NCBI GenBank assembly: GCA_945862495.1
Contig: CAMAYM010000003.1
Location: forward strand, 1-54,477
Source: Bordetella parapertussis
Lineage (GTDB): Bacteria > Pseudomonadota > Gammaproteobacteria > Burkholderiales > Burkholderiaceae_B
Direction: 5' to 3'
DNA: 54,477 bases
In this document: in pieces, positions 43,359 through 51,129 of the stretch
How positions within the stretch are numbered: the stretch's first letter is position 1
Layout of the letters: the number at the start of each line of letters is the position of its first letter
Position numbers and translations under genes: made by a program
The notes under the pieces: model-generated
What the model was told of the DNA's origin: nothing
Seen by the model: the letters and a program-made list of their open reading frames with translations, nothing else
Database searches by the model: none

Positions 43359-44711
43359 ATGCAACATAAATATCCGATCGCTGCGATTGCAACCGCCCCA
43401 GGTCGGGGCGGCATTGGTATCATTCGTATTTCGGGGCCCCAGCTGGGGCCCTTTGTTTTTGCGCTTCTTGGACAAAACCTTACGGCAAGGCATGCGCATT
43501 ATTGTATTTTTCGTGATTCAAATGGCATCGCAATTGATCAAGGTATTGCTTTATATTTTTCAGCCCCACACTCCTACACCGGCGAGGACGTTCTTGAGTT
43601 ACAAGGCCATGGTGGGCCCGCAGTCATGCAAACATTACTCAAGCAATGCCTGGCTATCGGCGCGTCTTACGGCGTGCGTATGGCTTCGCCTGGTGAGTTT
43701 ACGTTGCGTGCTTTTTTAAACGACAAAATTGATCTTGCACAAGCAGAGGCTGTTGCTGACTTAATTGATGCCTCCTCAGAGGCGGCAGCACGCGCAGCCA
43801 TGTCTTCCTTTAGTGGTGCCTTTTCAAAAGAAATCAATACGATTTCAGAAGCCATCGTTCAATTACGGCTTATGGTGGAGTCCACACTTGATTTTCCAGA
43901 AGAGGAAATTGAATTCCTGGAAAAGTATCAAGCGCGAGAAAGGTTAACTGCGATACAAACACAATTAACTCACGTGCTAAAACAATCTCACCAAGGTATG
44001 GTTCTCAGAGAGGGTTTGCACGTCGTGTTGGCAGGTGAACCAAACGTTGGAAAATCAAGCCTCCTTAATGCGCTTGCTGGAGAAGAACTTGCAATTGTGA
44101 CGGATATCGCTGGTACAACTCGCGATAAAGTGTCCCAAGTCATTCATCTTCAAGGTGTTCCCTTAACCATTGTCGACACCGCTGGACTCAGGGACACCAC
44201 TGACACGATTGAATCTATTGGTATAGAACGAAGTTGGTCAGAGATTTCTAAAGCTGACGTAGTTATTAATTTAAAAGATGCGTCAGTCGATGATCATTTT
44301 TTAGATGAAAAAATTGCTCAACATCGGTCACCAAAAAGTATCTTATTAAATGTATTTAATAAGGCGGATTTATTAGATCCAAAACCCGCTGCAACTGAAA
44401 GTGACCTTTATATTTCAGCAAAAACCGGCTATGGACTTGAAGCGTTGTCTGCGAAATTGCTCTATTTGGCGGGTTGGCAGCCAGGTCAAGAAAGTCCTTG
44501 GCTTGCCCGGCAACGTCATATTGATGCCCTTGAATCAGCGAATAAGCACTTATCTATCGCTAGCTTTCATGCTGATCAAGATGACCGTGTTTTAGATCTA
44601 TTTGCAGAGGAACTTAGGCTCGCACACGACCAGTTAGGATCTATTACAGGTCACATGACGGCAGATGACTTACTAGGCGAAATATTTTCTCGTTTTTGCA
44701 TTGGCAAGTAG
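43359..44711 (+). CDS. mnmE: tRNA modification GTPase MnmE
   Basis: 450 residues, complete. With MnmG it makes the 5-carboxymethylaminomethyl group at wobble U34. N-terminal formyl-THF-binding domain (PIAAIATAPGRGGIGIIRISG), GTPase motifs inserted in the helical domain: G1 GEPNVGKS (226-233), GTTRD, DTAGLRDT, NKADL. It ends with the conserved catalytic FCIGK C terminus. Its partner mnmG lies 3 kb downstream, separated by two unrelated genes and the origin-like gaps. Confidence 0.97.
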   Translation: MQHKYPIAAIATAPGRGGIGIIRISGPQLGPFVFALLGQNLTARHAHYCIFRDSNGIAIDQGIALYFSAPHSYTGEDVLELQGHGGPAVMQTLLKQCLAIGASYGVRMASPGEFTLRAFLNDKIDLAQAEAVADLIDASSEAAARAAMSSFSGAFSKEINTISEAIVQLRLMVESTLDFPEEEIEFLEKYQARERLTAIQTQLTHVLKQSHQGMVLREGLHVVLAGEPNVGKSSLLNALAGEELAIVTDIAGTTRDKVSQVIHLQGVPLTIVDTAGLRDTTDTIESIGIERSWSEISKADVVINLKDASVDDHFLDEKIAQHRSPKSILLNVFNKADLLDPKPAATESDLYISAKTGYGLEALSAKLLYLAGWQPGQESPWLARQRHIDALESANKHLSIASFHADQDDRVLDLFAEELRLAHDQLGSITGHMTADDLLGEIFSRFCIGK

Positions 44712-44714
44712 CCA

Positions 44715-44753
44715 ACAACATACATAAAAAATTACACAAACTGTTGTTTTTTT
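44715..44753 (+). terminator. Possible weak terminator after mnmE
   Basis: ACAACA (44715-44720) and TGTTGT (44742-44747) could pair over a 21-base loop, extended by the run of T (44747-44753). The loop is long and the stem AT-rich, so this is tentative. Confidence 0.3.
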
Positions 44754-45076
44754 GAGTTGACTACCGATTGTTACAATTTTTTTTCACTGTGGATAACAGG
44801 GGCAATGTGCGTGTGGACAGTTTGTGTATGAAAAGCGAACAATCACCTGCCTTGTTTATTTTTAAAAACTTGTTCAACATTCCCCACAATTCTAAACAGA
44901 GTCTATCCACAACTATATTCAATCTTAAATAAATGATTCTTATATGGAATTTTCAGATATCCCCTTTGTCCACAGGCTGTCTTATCCATTAGTTTTTATA
45001 TATAAAAGAAAAGAGATAAAGCAAAGTACTCAATACCAATAACAAAGTAAAAGCAAAAAAAATACAACCTGCCGCA

Positions 45077-45122
45077 CACAACTTCTTCGTGTTTAAATCC
45101 ATTCTTCGAAAAGAAAGTTGTG
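45077..45122 (-). terminator. Possible terminator of the aminotransferase transcript
   Basis: CACAACTT (45077-45084) and AAGTTGTG (45115-45122) form an 8-bp stem with further partial pairing in the loop. On the minus strand, eight T follow at 45054-45061. The distance from stem to T-run is long, so this is a weak call. Confidence 0.3.
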
Positions 45123-45129
45123 CTCTCTT

Positions 45130-46299
45130 TTAAATATTCTGTAATCGTTTGATTGCTTCATCAAGGGTGGTGGTTTTTTTAGCAAAACAAAAACGAACGA
45201 GTTTGTGATTAGAATTTTCATGATTAGGATTTGAGTAAAAGGCCGAGACAGGAATGACCACGACACCATGTGTTTTAGCCAGCCACATTGAAAACTCTGA
45301 TTCGCTTTGGTTTGAGATTTTGCTGTAATCAGCCAGTAAAAAAAATGTTCCTGGGCTTGCCAATGGTGTGAATTTTGTTTGTTCAAGGCCCGCAGTTAAG
45401 TAATCTCTCTTTTCTTGATAAAAGGCTGGCAAGGAAAGATAAGTCGTTTTATCTTTGGTATATGTTGCCAAGGCATATTGAAAAGGTGATGGGACAGTAA
45501 AGACTATAAATTGGTGAACTTTTCTCAATTCTTTTGTTAATAACGGTGGAGCGCAGCAATAACCAATTTTCCATCCTGTTGTGTGCGTTGTTTTGCCAAA
45601 AGATGAAATGACAAAAGTACGTTCTGCTAACGCGAGCCTTGATGCCAGACTGTGATGTTTTTGCTTATCGAAAATGATGTGTTCGTACACTTCATCAGAT
45701 AAAACAAAAATGTTTGTACCTAAAAGAATGGATTCTAGTGCATCCAAGTCATTTGCATCAAGAATTGCTCCAGTTGGATTGTGTGGAGAATTTAAGATTA
45801 AAAGACGTGTTTTAGTGTTGATTGCTTCTTTAACTTTATTCCAATCGATTGAAAAGTTTTGTTTATCTTCATTTGGTGGCGTCATTGGAATAAATTTTGG
45901 TATCCCTCCAGCAAGCGTGATTGCAGGTACGTAACAGTCATAACTTGGTTCAATGACGATGACTTCATCACCTGCTGTGACGGTTGCTAAAACCGCAGAC
46001 ATGATGGCTTCAGTGGCACCGCTTGTGATTGTAATTTCAGTCTCAGGGTCGTACTTTCTCCCATAAAGCGCATCAACCTTTTGACTGATAACGTTTCTAA
46101 GTTCTGGGATACCGCTCATGATGGGATACTGGTTCTTCCCCTCTAACATTGCCGCTGATACAAGATCTAACAAGTCAGTGTGTGTATTGAAATCAGGAAA
46201 GCCTTGACCAAGATTGATGGCGTGGAAATCGACAGCCATCTTGCTCATTGTCGTAAAAATTGTGGCACCTACGGTTGGTAGTTTTGAATTGATATGCAT
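45130..46299 (-). CDS. Class I/II PLP aminotransferase (MtnE/YbdL-like)
   Basis: 389 residues. Fold-type I aminotransferase: INLGQGFPDF (29-38), ITSGATEAI, IEPSYDCY, LILNSPHNPTGAI (about 167-180), SDEVYEHIIF and the PLP lysine K236 in SSFGKTTHTTGWKIGY. These features are those of the YbdL/kynurenine aminotransferase group, which transaminates methionine and aromatic amino acids. Base composition appears more AT-rich than genes further left. The gene points leftward between the two origin-like gaps and is divergent from the AbrB-type gene with an 18-base gap. Confidence 0.88.
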   Translation of the reverse strand: MHINSKLPTVGATIFTTMSKMAVDFHAINLGQGFPDFNTHTDLLDLVSAAMLEGKNQYPIMSGIPELRNVISQKVDALYGRKYDPETEITITSGATEAIMSAVLATVTAGDEVIVIEPSYDCYVPAITLAGGIPKFIPMTPPNEDKQNFSIDWNKVKEAINTKTRLLILNSPHNPTGAILDANDLDALESILLGTNIFVLSDEVYEHIIFDKQKHHSLASRLALAERTFVISSFGKTTHTTGWKIGYCCAPPLLTKELRKVHQFIVFTVPSPFQYALATYTKDKTTYLSLPAFYQEKRDYLTAGLEQTKFTPLASPGTFFLLADYSKISNQSESEFSMWLAKTHGVVVIPVSAFYSNPNHENSNHKLVRFCFAKKTTTLDEAIKRLQNI

Positions 46300-46317
46300 G
46301 ATGTTGATATCTAATAT

Positions 46318-47406
46318 TTGTATTTTTTGATAATACGCATTTTTTATGGTTGTTTGTTTGTGACCTTATTCCCAAAGCTAAGCATCGGTTTTATTGCCTC
46401 CTTAATCGGTGCATATTTAGCCCAATACATTGGCATCCCTTTGCCTTGGACCTTAGGACCTTTGCTGGCCATTGCAGCGCTTAGATTATTAGATGCGCCT
46501 GTATGTAGTGCATCTCCTTTGCGTAACTTTGGACAATGGGTTATTGGTCTCACCTTAGGTCTGTATTTCACACCTCATGTATTAAGCATTCTTGCTACGC
46601 ATTGGTTTGCAATGTTGGCAGGTCTTTTGCTTGCGTTATTACTTGCTGTGTATGGAACCGTGTTATTGACACGATTTGGGCAAGTTGATCTAAAAACAGC
46701 ATGGTTCTCTTCTGCCATTGGTGGCGCAAATGAAATGGCAGTTTTAGCAGAGCGTTATGGTGTAAGACCAGATCTGGTAGCGAGTGCTCACACGGTGCGG
46801 GTGATCCTTGTTGTACTTGCAGTGCCCTTTGCTTGCCAAATATTTGATGTATCAGGTGTTGATACGTCCGTATTTGAAGTGAAAGCGTTTTCTGTGAAAG
46901 GTTTATTTTTGCTCGGTCTCGTAACTGTGATCGGTGGTTATATCGCTCATTTTCTTAAAATCCCAAATGCATGGGTGTTAGGTCCAATGTTTGTAGCGAT
47001 ATTGCTCACCATTAATGAAGTTCATCTTTCTACTGTTCCAGTCGAGTTATCAAAAATTGCTCAACTCTTTATTGGTTGGTCTTTGGGTGATCGTTTCCGC
47101 CCAGGGTTCTTTAAAAAGGCGCCAAAGTTTCTTTTTTGCGTTGTGATCTTTAGTGCAACGGCGTTATTTCTAGCGTTCGGATTTGCCTTGTTACTCGACC
47201 AATTTACGGACTTACCTCTTTCCTCGCTTGCTGTGAGTGTGGCACCAGGAGGAATTGCTGAGATGGCAATTACTGCAAAAGTTCTCCAGTTAGGTGTTCC
47301 TCTCGTGACTGCATTTCAGGTTTCTAGGATGGTTGGCGTAGTTTTATTAACGGGCCCGCTATATAAGCATGTGATTGCAAAATTTGAGAAGCCTGATAAT
47401 CTTTAG
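46318..47406 (+). CDS. AbrB-type inner-membrane protein (COG3180)
   Basis: 362 residues if the TTG at 46318 is used, or about 348 from a GTG at 46360 (MTLFPKLSIGFIA). Neither start has a strong ribosome site. About ten hydrophobic segments and an internal duplication are seen: each half has a glycine-rich repeat, IGIPLPWTLGPLLA and LKIPNAWVLGPMF, and GGANEMA and PGGIAEMA. This is the AbrB duplication family, once labelled 'ammonia monooxygenase', of unknown transport or regulatory role. It is not a DNA-binding AbrB. It lies just upstream of DnaA-box cluster B and the parS sites. Confidence 0.8.
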   Translation: MYFLIIRIFYGCLFVTLFPKLSIGFIASLIGAYLAQYIGIPLPWTLGPLLAIAALRLLDAPVCSASPLRNFGQWVIGLTLGLYFTPHVLSILATHWFAMLAGLLLALLLAVYGTVLLTRFGQVDLKTAWFSSAIGGANEMAVLAERYGVRPDLVASAHTVRVILVVLAVPFACQIFDVSGVDTSVFEVKAFSVKGLFLLGLVTVIGGYIAHFLKIPNAWVLGPMFVAILLTINEVHLSTVPVELSKIAQLFIGWSLGDRFRPGFFKKAPKFLFCVVIFSATALFLAFGFALLLDQFTDLPLSSLAVSVAPGGIAEMAITAKVLQLGVPLVTAFQVSRMVGVVLLTGPLYKHVIAKFEKPDNL

Positions 47407-47408
47407 AC

Positions 47409-47450
47409 TTATACAGAGTTGTGCACATATTTATACAACAGTTATCCACA
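47409..47450. other. Second DnaA-box cluster upstream of mnmG
   Basis: A perfect TTATCCACA (47442-47450) with TTGTGCACA (47419-47427), TTATACAGA (47409-47417), and TTATACAAC (47431-47439), three of which are one to two changes from consensus. AT-rich sequence follows to about 47490, then the parS sites begin. This could be the other part of a bipartite origin whose first part is at 44712-45129, or the actual origin. Both ideas are inferred from box positions only. Confidence 0.55.
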
Positions 47451-47495
47451 GCTTGAATTTAAGTTTATCTTTCATTTAAACCCTTTTCTTTGCTG

Positions 47496-47519
47496 GCTAT
47501 GTTTCACGTGAAACATAGC
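47496..47519. promoter_or_regulatory. parS: parS site 1
   Basis: The 16-bp core TGTTTCACGTGAAACA (47500-47515) is the canonical chromosomal ParB-binding site. It is extended on both sides into a perfect 24-bp palindrome beginning GCTA and ending TAGC. It lies about 3.6 kb before the parB gene. Confidence 0.95.
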
Positions 47520-47547
47520 TACTCTTGGTGTGTTACCAAAACGTCAT

Positions 47548-47563
47548 TGTTTCACGTGGAACA
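47548..47563. promoter_or_regulatory. parS: parS site 2 (one mismatch)
   Basis: TGTTTCACGTGGAACA differs by one base from the canonical 16-mer. Flanks ATT on the left and AAT on the right continue the palindrome. It is 32 bases after site 1. Confidence 0.9.
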
Positions 47564-47626
47564 ATCCTTGGTACGCTCTTATTGCTAAGCTTGCATAGTA
47601 GATTGCGATCGATTTGTGCGAAACAC

Positions 47627-47642
47627 TGTTTCACGTGAAACA
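47627..47642. promoter_or_regulatory. parS: parS site 3, overlapping the mnmG promoter
   Basis: A perfect TGTTTCACGTGAAACA, 63 bases after site 2 and 41 bases before the mnmG start. It covers the predicted -35 hexamer of the mnmG promoter (47630-47635). Confidence 0.95.
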
Positions 47643-47658
47643 TTTGAGCGCTTATAAT
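47630..47658 (+). promoter_or_regulatory. Predicted mnmG operon promoter
   Basis: TATAAT (47653-47658) is a perfect -10. Seventeen bases upstream, TTCACG (47630-47635) serves as a partial -35 and lies inside parS site 3. The expected start of transcription is near 47665, leaving a 20-base leader to the mnmG ATG. Confidence 0.6.
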
Positions 47659-47683
47659 GGGTGCTATTAGGAAGGTGGAACAA

Positions 47684-49597
47684 ATGGACTATCCAAAAGT
47701 ATTTGATGTCATAGTTGTGGGTGGTGGCCATGCTGGAACAGAGGCAGCATTAGCCTCGGCACGCAGTGGCGCGTCAACCTTACTTTTAACGCACAACATT
47801 GAAACTTTAGGACAAATGTCATGTAACCCTTCCATTGGAGGAATTGGTAAAGGTCATTTGGTCAAAGAGGTCGATGCTTTGGGTGGTGCAATGGCAATTG
47901 CTACCGATGAAGCCGGCATCCAATTCAAAATACTAAATAGTTCCAAAGGACCCGCCGTTCGAGCAACACGTGCGCAAGCGGATAGAGTTCTATATAGAAA
48001 AGCAATAAGAACAAGATTAGAAAACCAAGAAAACCTATGGTTATTTCAGCAGGCCGTTGAGGATCTATTGCTTGAAGGGTCAACGGTCGTGGGTGCACTT
48101 ACACAGACGGGCGTATCTTTCAGGTCTAAAGCCGTTGTACTGACAGCAGGAACCTTTCTTAATGGGTTAGTACATGTGGGATTGGAAAATTTTTCAGCAG
48201 GTCGTGCGGGAGATCCCTCTGCAATAAGCTTAGGCCGTAGACTTAAAGAGATGAGGCTTCCACAAGGGCGCCTTAAAACGGGAACGCCGCCACGTATTGA
48301 TGGACGAACGATTAATTATGCGGTATTGGAAGAACAGCCGGGAGATATAGATCCTGTGCCGGTATTTTCCTTTTTGGGCTCGGCAAAACTCCACCCGAAA
48401 CAAATATCATGCTGGGTCACGCATACAAACGAAAAAACACATGAGATCATTCGCGGTGGCTTAGACCGGTCTCCCATGTATAGCGGTGTCATTGAAGGTG
48501 TTGGGCCAAGATATTGTCCTTCCATCGAAGATAAGGTCCATCGGTTTGCTGACAAAAATGCCCATCAGGTTTTTCTAGAACCCGAGGGTTTGGATACACA
48601 TGAGGTATATCCAAATGGTGTTTCAACATCTTTACCATTCGATGTCCAGCTAGATCTCATTAGATCGCTCAAAGGTCTCGAGCATGCACATATCGTTCGG
48701 CCAGGCTACGCGATTGAGTATGATTTTTTTGATCCGAAAGAGTTAAAGTCATCTTTAGAAACAAAATCGATAGGCGGTTTGTTTTTTGCAGGTCAGATAA
48801 ACGGAACGACGGGTTATGAAGAGGCCGCCGCTCAAGGCTTACTCGCAGGTATCAATGCAGCACAATTCTCTCGGGAAAAGAGTCCACTTTTGTTAAGACG
48901 TGACCAAGCATATATAGGAGTGTTGGTTGATGATCTTGTTACAAAAGGTGTGACGGAGCCCTATCGTATGTTTACTTCAAGGGCAGAGTACCGATTAAGC
49001 TTGAGAGAAGATAATGCAGATTGGCGACTCACTGAGTTAGGTCGACAATTTGGCTTGGTAGACGATCAGCATTGGCAAGTATTTAATGAAAAACATGAGA
49101 TTGTAGAAAGAGAGATTCAACGTTTAAGAAGTACGTGGGTCAATCCAAAAATGTTGAGTATTGCAGAGGCGCAGGGCGTGTTAGGAAAAGAGCTTGCGCG
49201 TGAGTACTTACTATCTGACTTGTTAAAGCGCCCTAACGTTTCCTATCAAGACTTGATGAATATTCAATATCATGATCAGGTAAAGGTGTCAGAAGGATTG
49301 CCCCCTGGTGCGTGCGCGGAGCAAGTAGAAATACAAATTAAATACGAAGGTTATATTTCACGACAACAAGAAGAAATCGATCGTCAGCAGTCCTATGAAA
49401 CGCAACCGATACCTGAATCGATTGATTTTGATGGAATAACAAGCCTGTCTTTTGAAGTAAGACAAAAACTTAGGACACACCGGCCTGAGACGGTGGGTCA
49501 AGCCTCTAGAATATCGGGAATAACCCCCGCTGCAATCTCACTGCTGCTCATTCACTTGAAACGACATTTGTACGGCCAGGCAATCAAATCAAACTGA
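47684..49597 (+). CDS. mnmG: tRNA modification protein MnmG (GidA)
   Basis: 637 residues from ATG 47684, which has AGGAAGGTGG 5 bases upstream; the ATG at 47657 is less likely. FAD-binding partner of MnmE. FAD motif VIVVGGGHAGTEAALASARSG near the N terminus, NPSIGGIGKGHLVKEVDALGGAM, LKTGTPPRIDGRTI, FAGQINGTTGYEEAAAQGLLAGINAA, and the C-terminal helical domain ending SGITPAAISLLLIHLKRHLY. First gene of mnmG-rsmG-parA-parB; its stop overlaps the rsmG start by one base (TGATG). Confidence 0.97.
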   Translation: MDYPKVFDVIVVGGGHAGTEAALASARSGASTLLLTHNIETLGQMSCNPSIGGIGKGHLVKEVDALGGAMAIATDEAGIQFKILNSSKGPAVRATRAQADRVLYRKAIRTRLENQENLWLFQQAVEDLLLEGSTVVGALTQTGVSFRSKAVVLTAGTFLNGLVHVGLENFSAGRAGDPSAISLGRRLKEMRLPQGRLKTGTPPRIDGRTINYAVLEEQPGDIDPVPVFSFLGSAKLHPKQISCWVTHTNEKTHEIIRGGLDRSPMYSGVIEGVGPRYCPSIEDKVHRFADKNAHQVFLEPEGLDTHEVYPNGVSTSLPFDVQLDLIRSLKGLEHAHIVRPGYAIEYDFFDPKELKSSLETKSIGGLFFAGQINGTTGYEEAAAQGLLAGINAAQFSREKSPLLLRRDQAYIGVLVDDLVTKGVTEPYRMFTSRAEYRLSLREDNADWRLTELGRQFGLVDDQHWQVFNEKHEIVEREIQRLRSTWVNPKMLSIAEAQGVLGKELAREYLLSDLLKRPNVSYQDLMNIQYHDQVKVSEGLPPGACAEQVEIQIKYEGYISRQQEEIDRQQSYETQPIPESIDFDGITSLSFEVRQKLRTHRPETVGQASRISGITPAAISLLLIHLKRHLYGQAIKSN

Positions 49598-50274
49598 TGC
49601 AAAAAGACAAAGTGAAACAGTTAGAGCAGTTAGACAACGCATGTGAGGCTCTGTCCCTGTCTGCGACGGACAAACAAAAAAATCAGTTGCTTGAGTATTT
49701 ATCGCAACTTTTGAAGTGGAACCAGACCTATAACCTCACTGCAATTCGTGATCCTGAGCAGGCACTGATTCAACACGTGTTTGACGGTTTGGCGGTAATT
49801 AAACCAATAACAGAATATTTTTCTGATCAACACATCAAACAAGCAACAATCTTAGATGTCGGGTCGGGTGCAGGTTTGCCTGCGGTAATTTTAGGCATCA
49901 TGGTCCCAACGAGCCAAATCAGTTGTGTGGATCCCGTTGATAAAAAAATGACATTTGTGAGGCAGGCTGTCGGCATTCTTAATCTCTCAAACGTAGAGGC
50001 AATACATAAGCGCGTTGAAGATTTAGAAAATGGCCCCTACGATTTGGTGATATCTAGAGCATTCGCGAGCTTAGAAGATTTTGCATCCCTAGCAGGAAAC
50101 AAAGTTAAAACAAAAGGTTTACTTCTTGCAATGAAAGGAAAACATCCGCAAGAAGAAATTGAAAACCTAGAAAAGAAAACAAATTGGATAGTTGAGAAAG
50201 TAGAGCCTGTGAGGGTGCCTCAATTAGACGCTCAGCGCTGCCTAGTATGGATGAAGGACAAAGGAACAAAATGA
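49597..50274 (+). CDS. rsmG: 16S rRNA (guanine527-N7)-methyltransferase RsmG
   Basis: 225 residues, SAM-dependent methyltransferase acting on G527 of 16S rRNA. Family landmarks: LLKWNQTYNLTAIRDPEQALIQHVFDGLAVI and the SAM-binding ATILDVGSGAGLPAVILGI, then CVDPVDKKMTFVRQAV. ISRAFASLEDF is the conserved late motif. Shares TGATG with mnmG and ATGA with parA, so translation of the three genes is coupled. Confidence 0.95.
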   Translation: MQKDKVKQLEQLDNACEALSLSATDKQKNQLLEYLSQLLKWNQTYNLTAIRDPEQALIQHVFDGLAVIKPITEYFSDQHIKQATILDVGSGAGLPAVILGIMVPTSQISCVDPVDKKMTFVRQAVGILNLSNVEAIHKRVEDLENGPYDLVISRAFASLEDFASLAGNKVKTKGLLLAMKGKHPQEEIENLEKKTNWIVEKVEPVRVPQLDAQRCLVWMKDKGTK

Positions 50275-51068
50275 CAAACCAAACACCACAGTCTGCGCGC
50301 GTATTTTGCATTGCAAATCAGAAAGGCGGGGTTGGAAAAACAACAACGGCCATTAACCTTGCAGCAGGCTTAGCAAAACATCAACAACGCGTGTTACTCA
50401 TCGATCTAGACCCTCAAGGCAACGCAACGATGGGAAGTGGAATCGATAAAAGTACGCTAGCGCACAATTTATATGATGTCTTGATTGGAGAGGCTTCAAT
50501 CAAAGAGGCGCGAGTGCAATCAGAGTCGGGCGGTTACGACGTACTTCCTGCAAACAGAGAACTATCAGGCGCAGAAATTGATCTGGTTGGCATGGACCAA
50601 AGAGAGTTGCAGCTTAAACAAGCGATAAATCATATAGGTACAGAATACGATTTCGTATTAATTGATTGTCCACCAACACTCTCGCTATTAACCCTCAATG
50701 GGCTGGCCGCAGCACATGGCGTCATTATTCCGATGCAATGTGAATATTTTGCCCTAGAAGGCTTATCGGACTTGGTTAATACAATCAAACGCGTACATCG
50801 AAACATTAATCCAGAGTTGAGTTTAATTGGCTTGCTAAGAGTGATGTTTGACCCTCGGGTCACGTTGCAGCAACAAGTATCTGCACAACTCGAAGCACAT
50901 TTCGGAGATAAAGTATTTAAATCCGTAGTGCCTAGAAACGTCAGATTGGCCGAAGCGCCTAGCCACGGAATGCCTGGTGTCATTTATGACCCGAGTTCAC
51001 GTGGTGCGCAAGCATATATCGCATTCGGTGCAGAGGTCATCGAGCGAGTTCGATCAGAACAAAAATAA
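50271..51068 (+). CDS. parA: Chromosome partitioning ATPase ParA (Soj)
   Basis: 265 residues from ATG 50271, with AAGGAAC 4-10 bases upstream; the ATG at 50247 is inside rsmG. Deviant Walker A KGGVGKTTTAINLAAGL, LLIDLDPQGNATMGSGID, Walker B DFVLIDCPPTLSLLT, and PMQCEYFALEGL. The chromosomal type is short (no N-terminal helix-turn-helix), consistent with segregation with ParB and the three parS sites upstream. Next gene parB begins 61 bases downstream. Confidence 0.97.
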   Translation: MTNQTPQSARVFCIANQKGGVGKTTTAINLAAGLAKHQQRVLLIDLDPQGNATMGSGIDKSTLAHNLYDVLIGEASIKEARVQSESGGYDVLPANRELSGAEIDLVGMDQRELQLKQAINHIGTEYDFVLIDCPPTLSLLTLNGLAAAHGVIIPMQCEYFALEGLSDLVNTIKRVHRNINPELSLIGLLRVMFDPRVTLQQQVSAQLEAHFGDKVFKSVVPRNVRLAEAPSHGMPGVIYDPSSRGAQAYIAFGAEVIERVRSEQK

Positions 51069-51129
51069 AGCATGTCAATAAATAATGTTGACGTGAATAT
51101 ACAAATGAAATGTGAAGACAGGAAAAACA

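Larger units (their letters stand above)
44712..45129. other. Candidate replication origin segment (oriC), AT-rich with DnaA boxes
   Basis: A 418-base gap with no gene. DnaA boxes: perfect TGTGGATAA (44788-44796); one-mismatch CTATCCACA (44903-44911), TTGTCCACA (44966-44974), and TGTGTATGA (44823-44831); weaker TGTGGACAG (44812-44820) and TTCCCCACA (44880-44888). The clusters are followed by very AT-rich stretches (about 44915-44960 and 44990-45065) that could be the duplex-unwinding element. It lies between mnmE and mnmG, where the origin sits in related Burkholderiales. Boxes outnumber those near dnaA. The origin call is inference; no strand-skew computation was run. Confidence 0.6.

Noticed and set aside
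44712..45129. Hidden small gene in the origin-like gap
   Set aside because: No frame gives a plausible protein; stops are frequent and the DNA is AT-rich with DnaA boxes.
46318..47406. DNA-binding AbrB transcription factor
   Set aside because: The protein is a polytopic membrane protein of the AbrB duplication family, not the short SpoVT/AbrB DNA-binding type.
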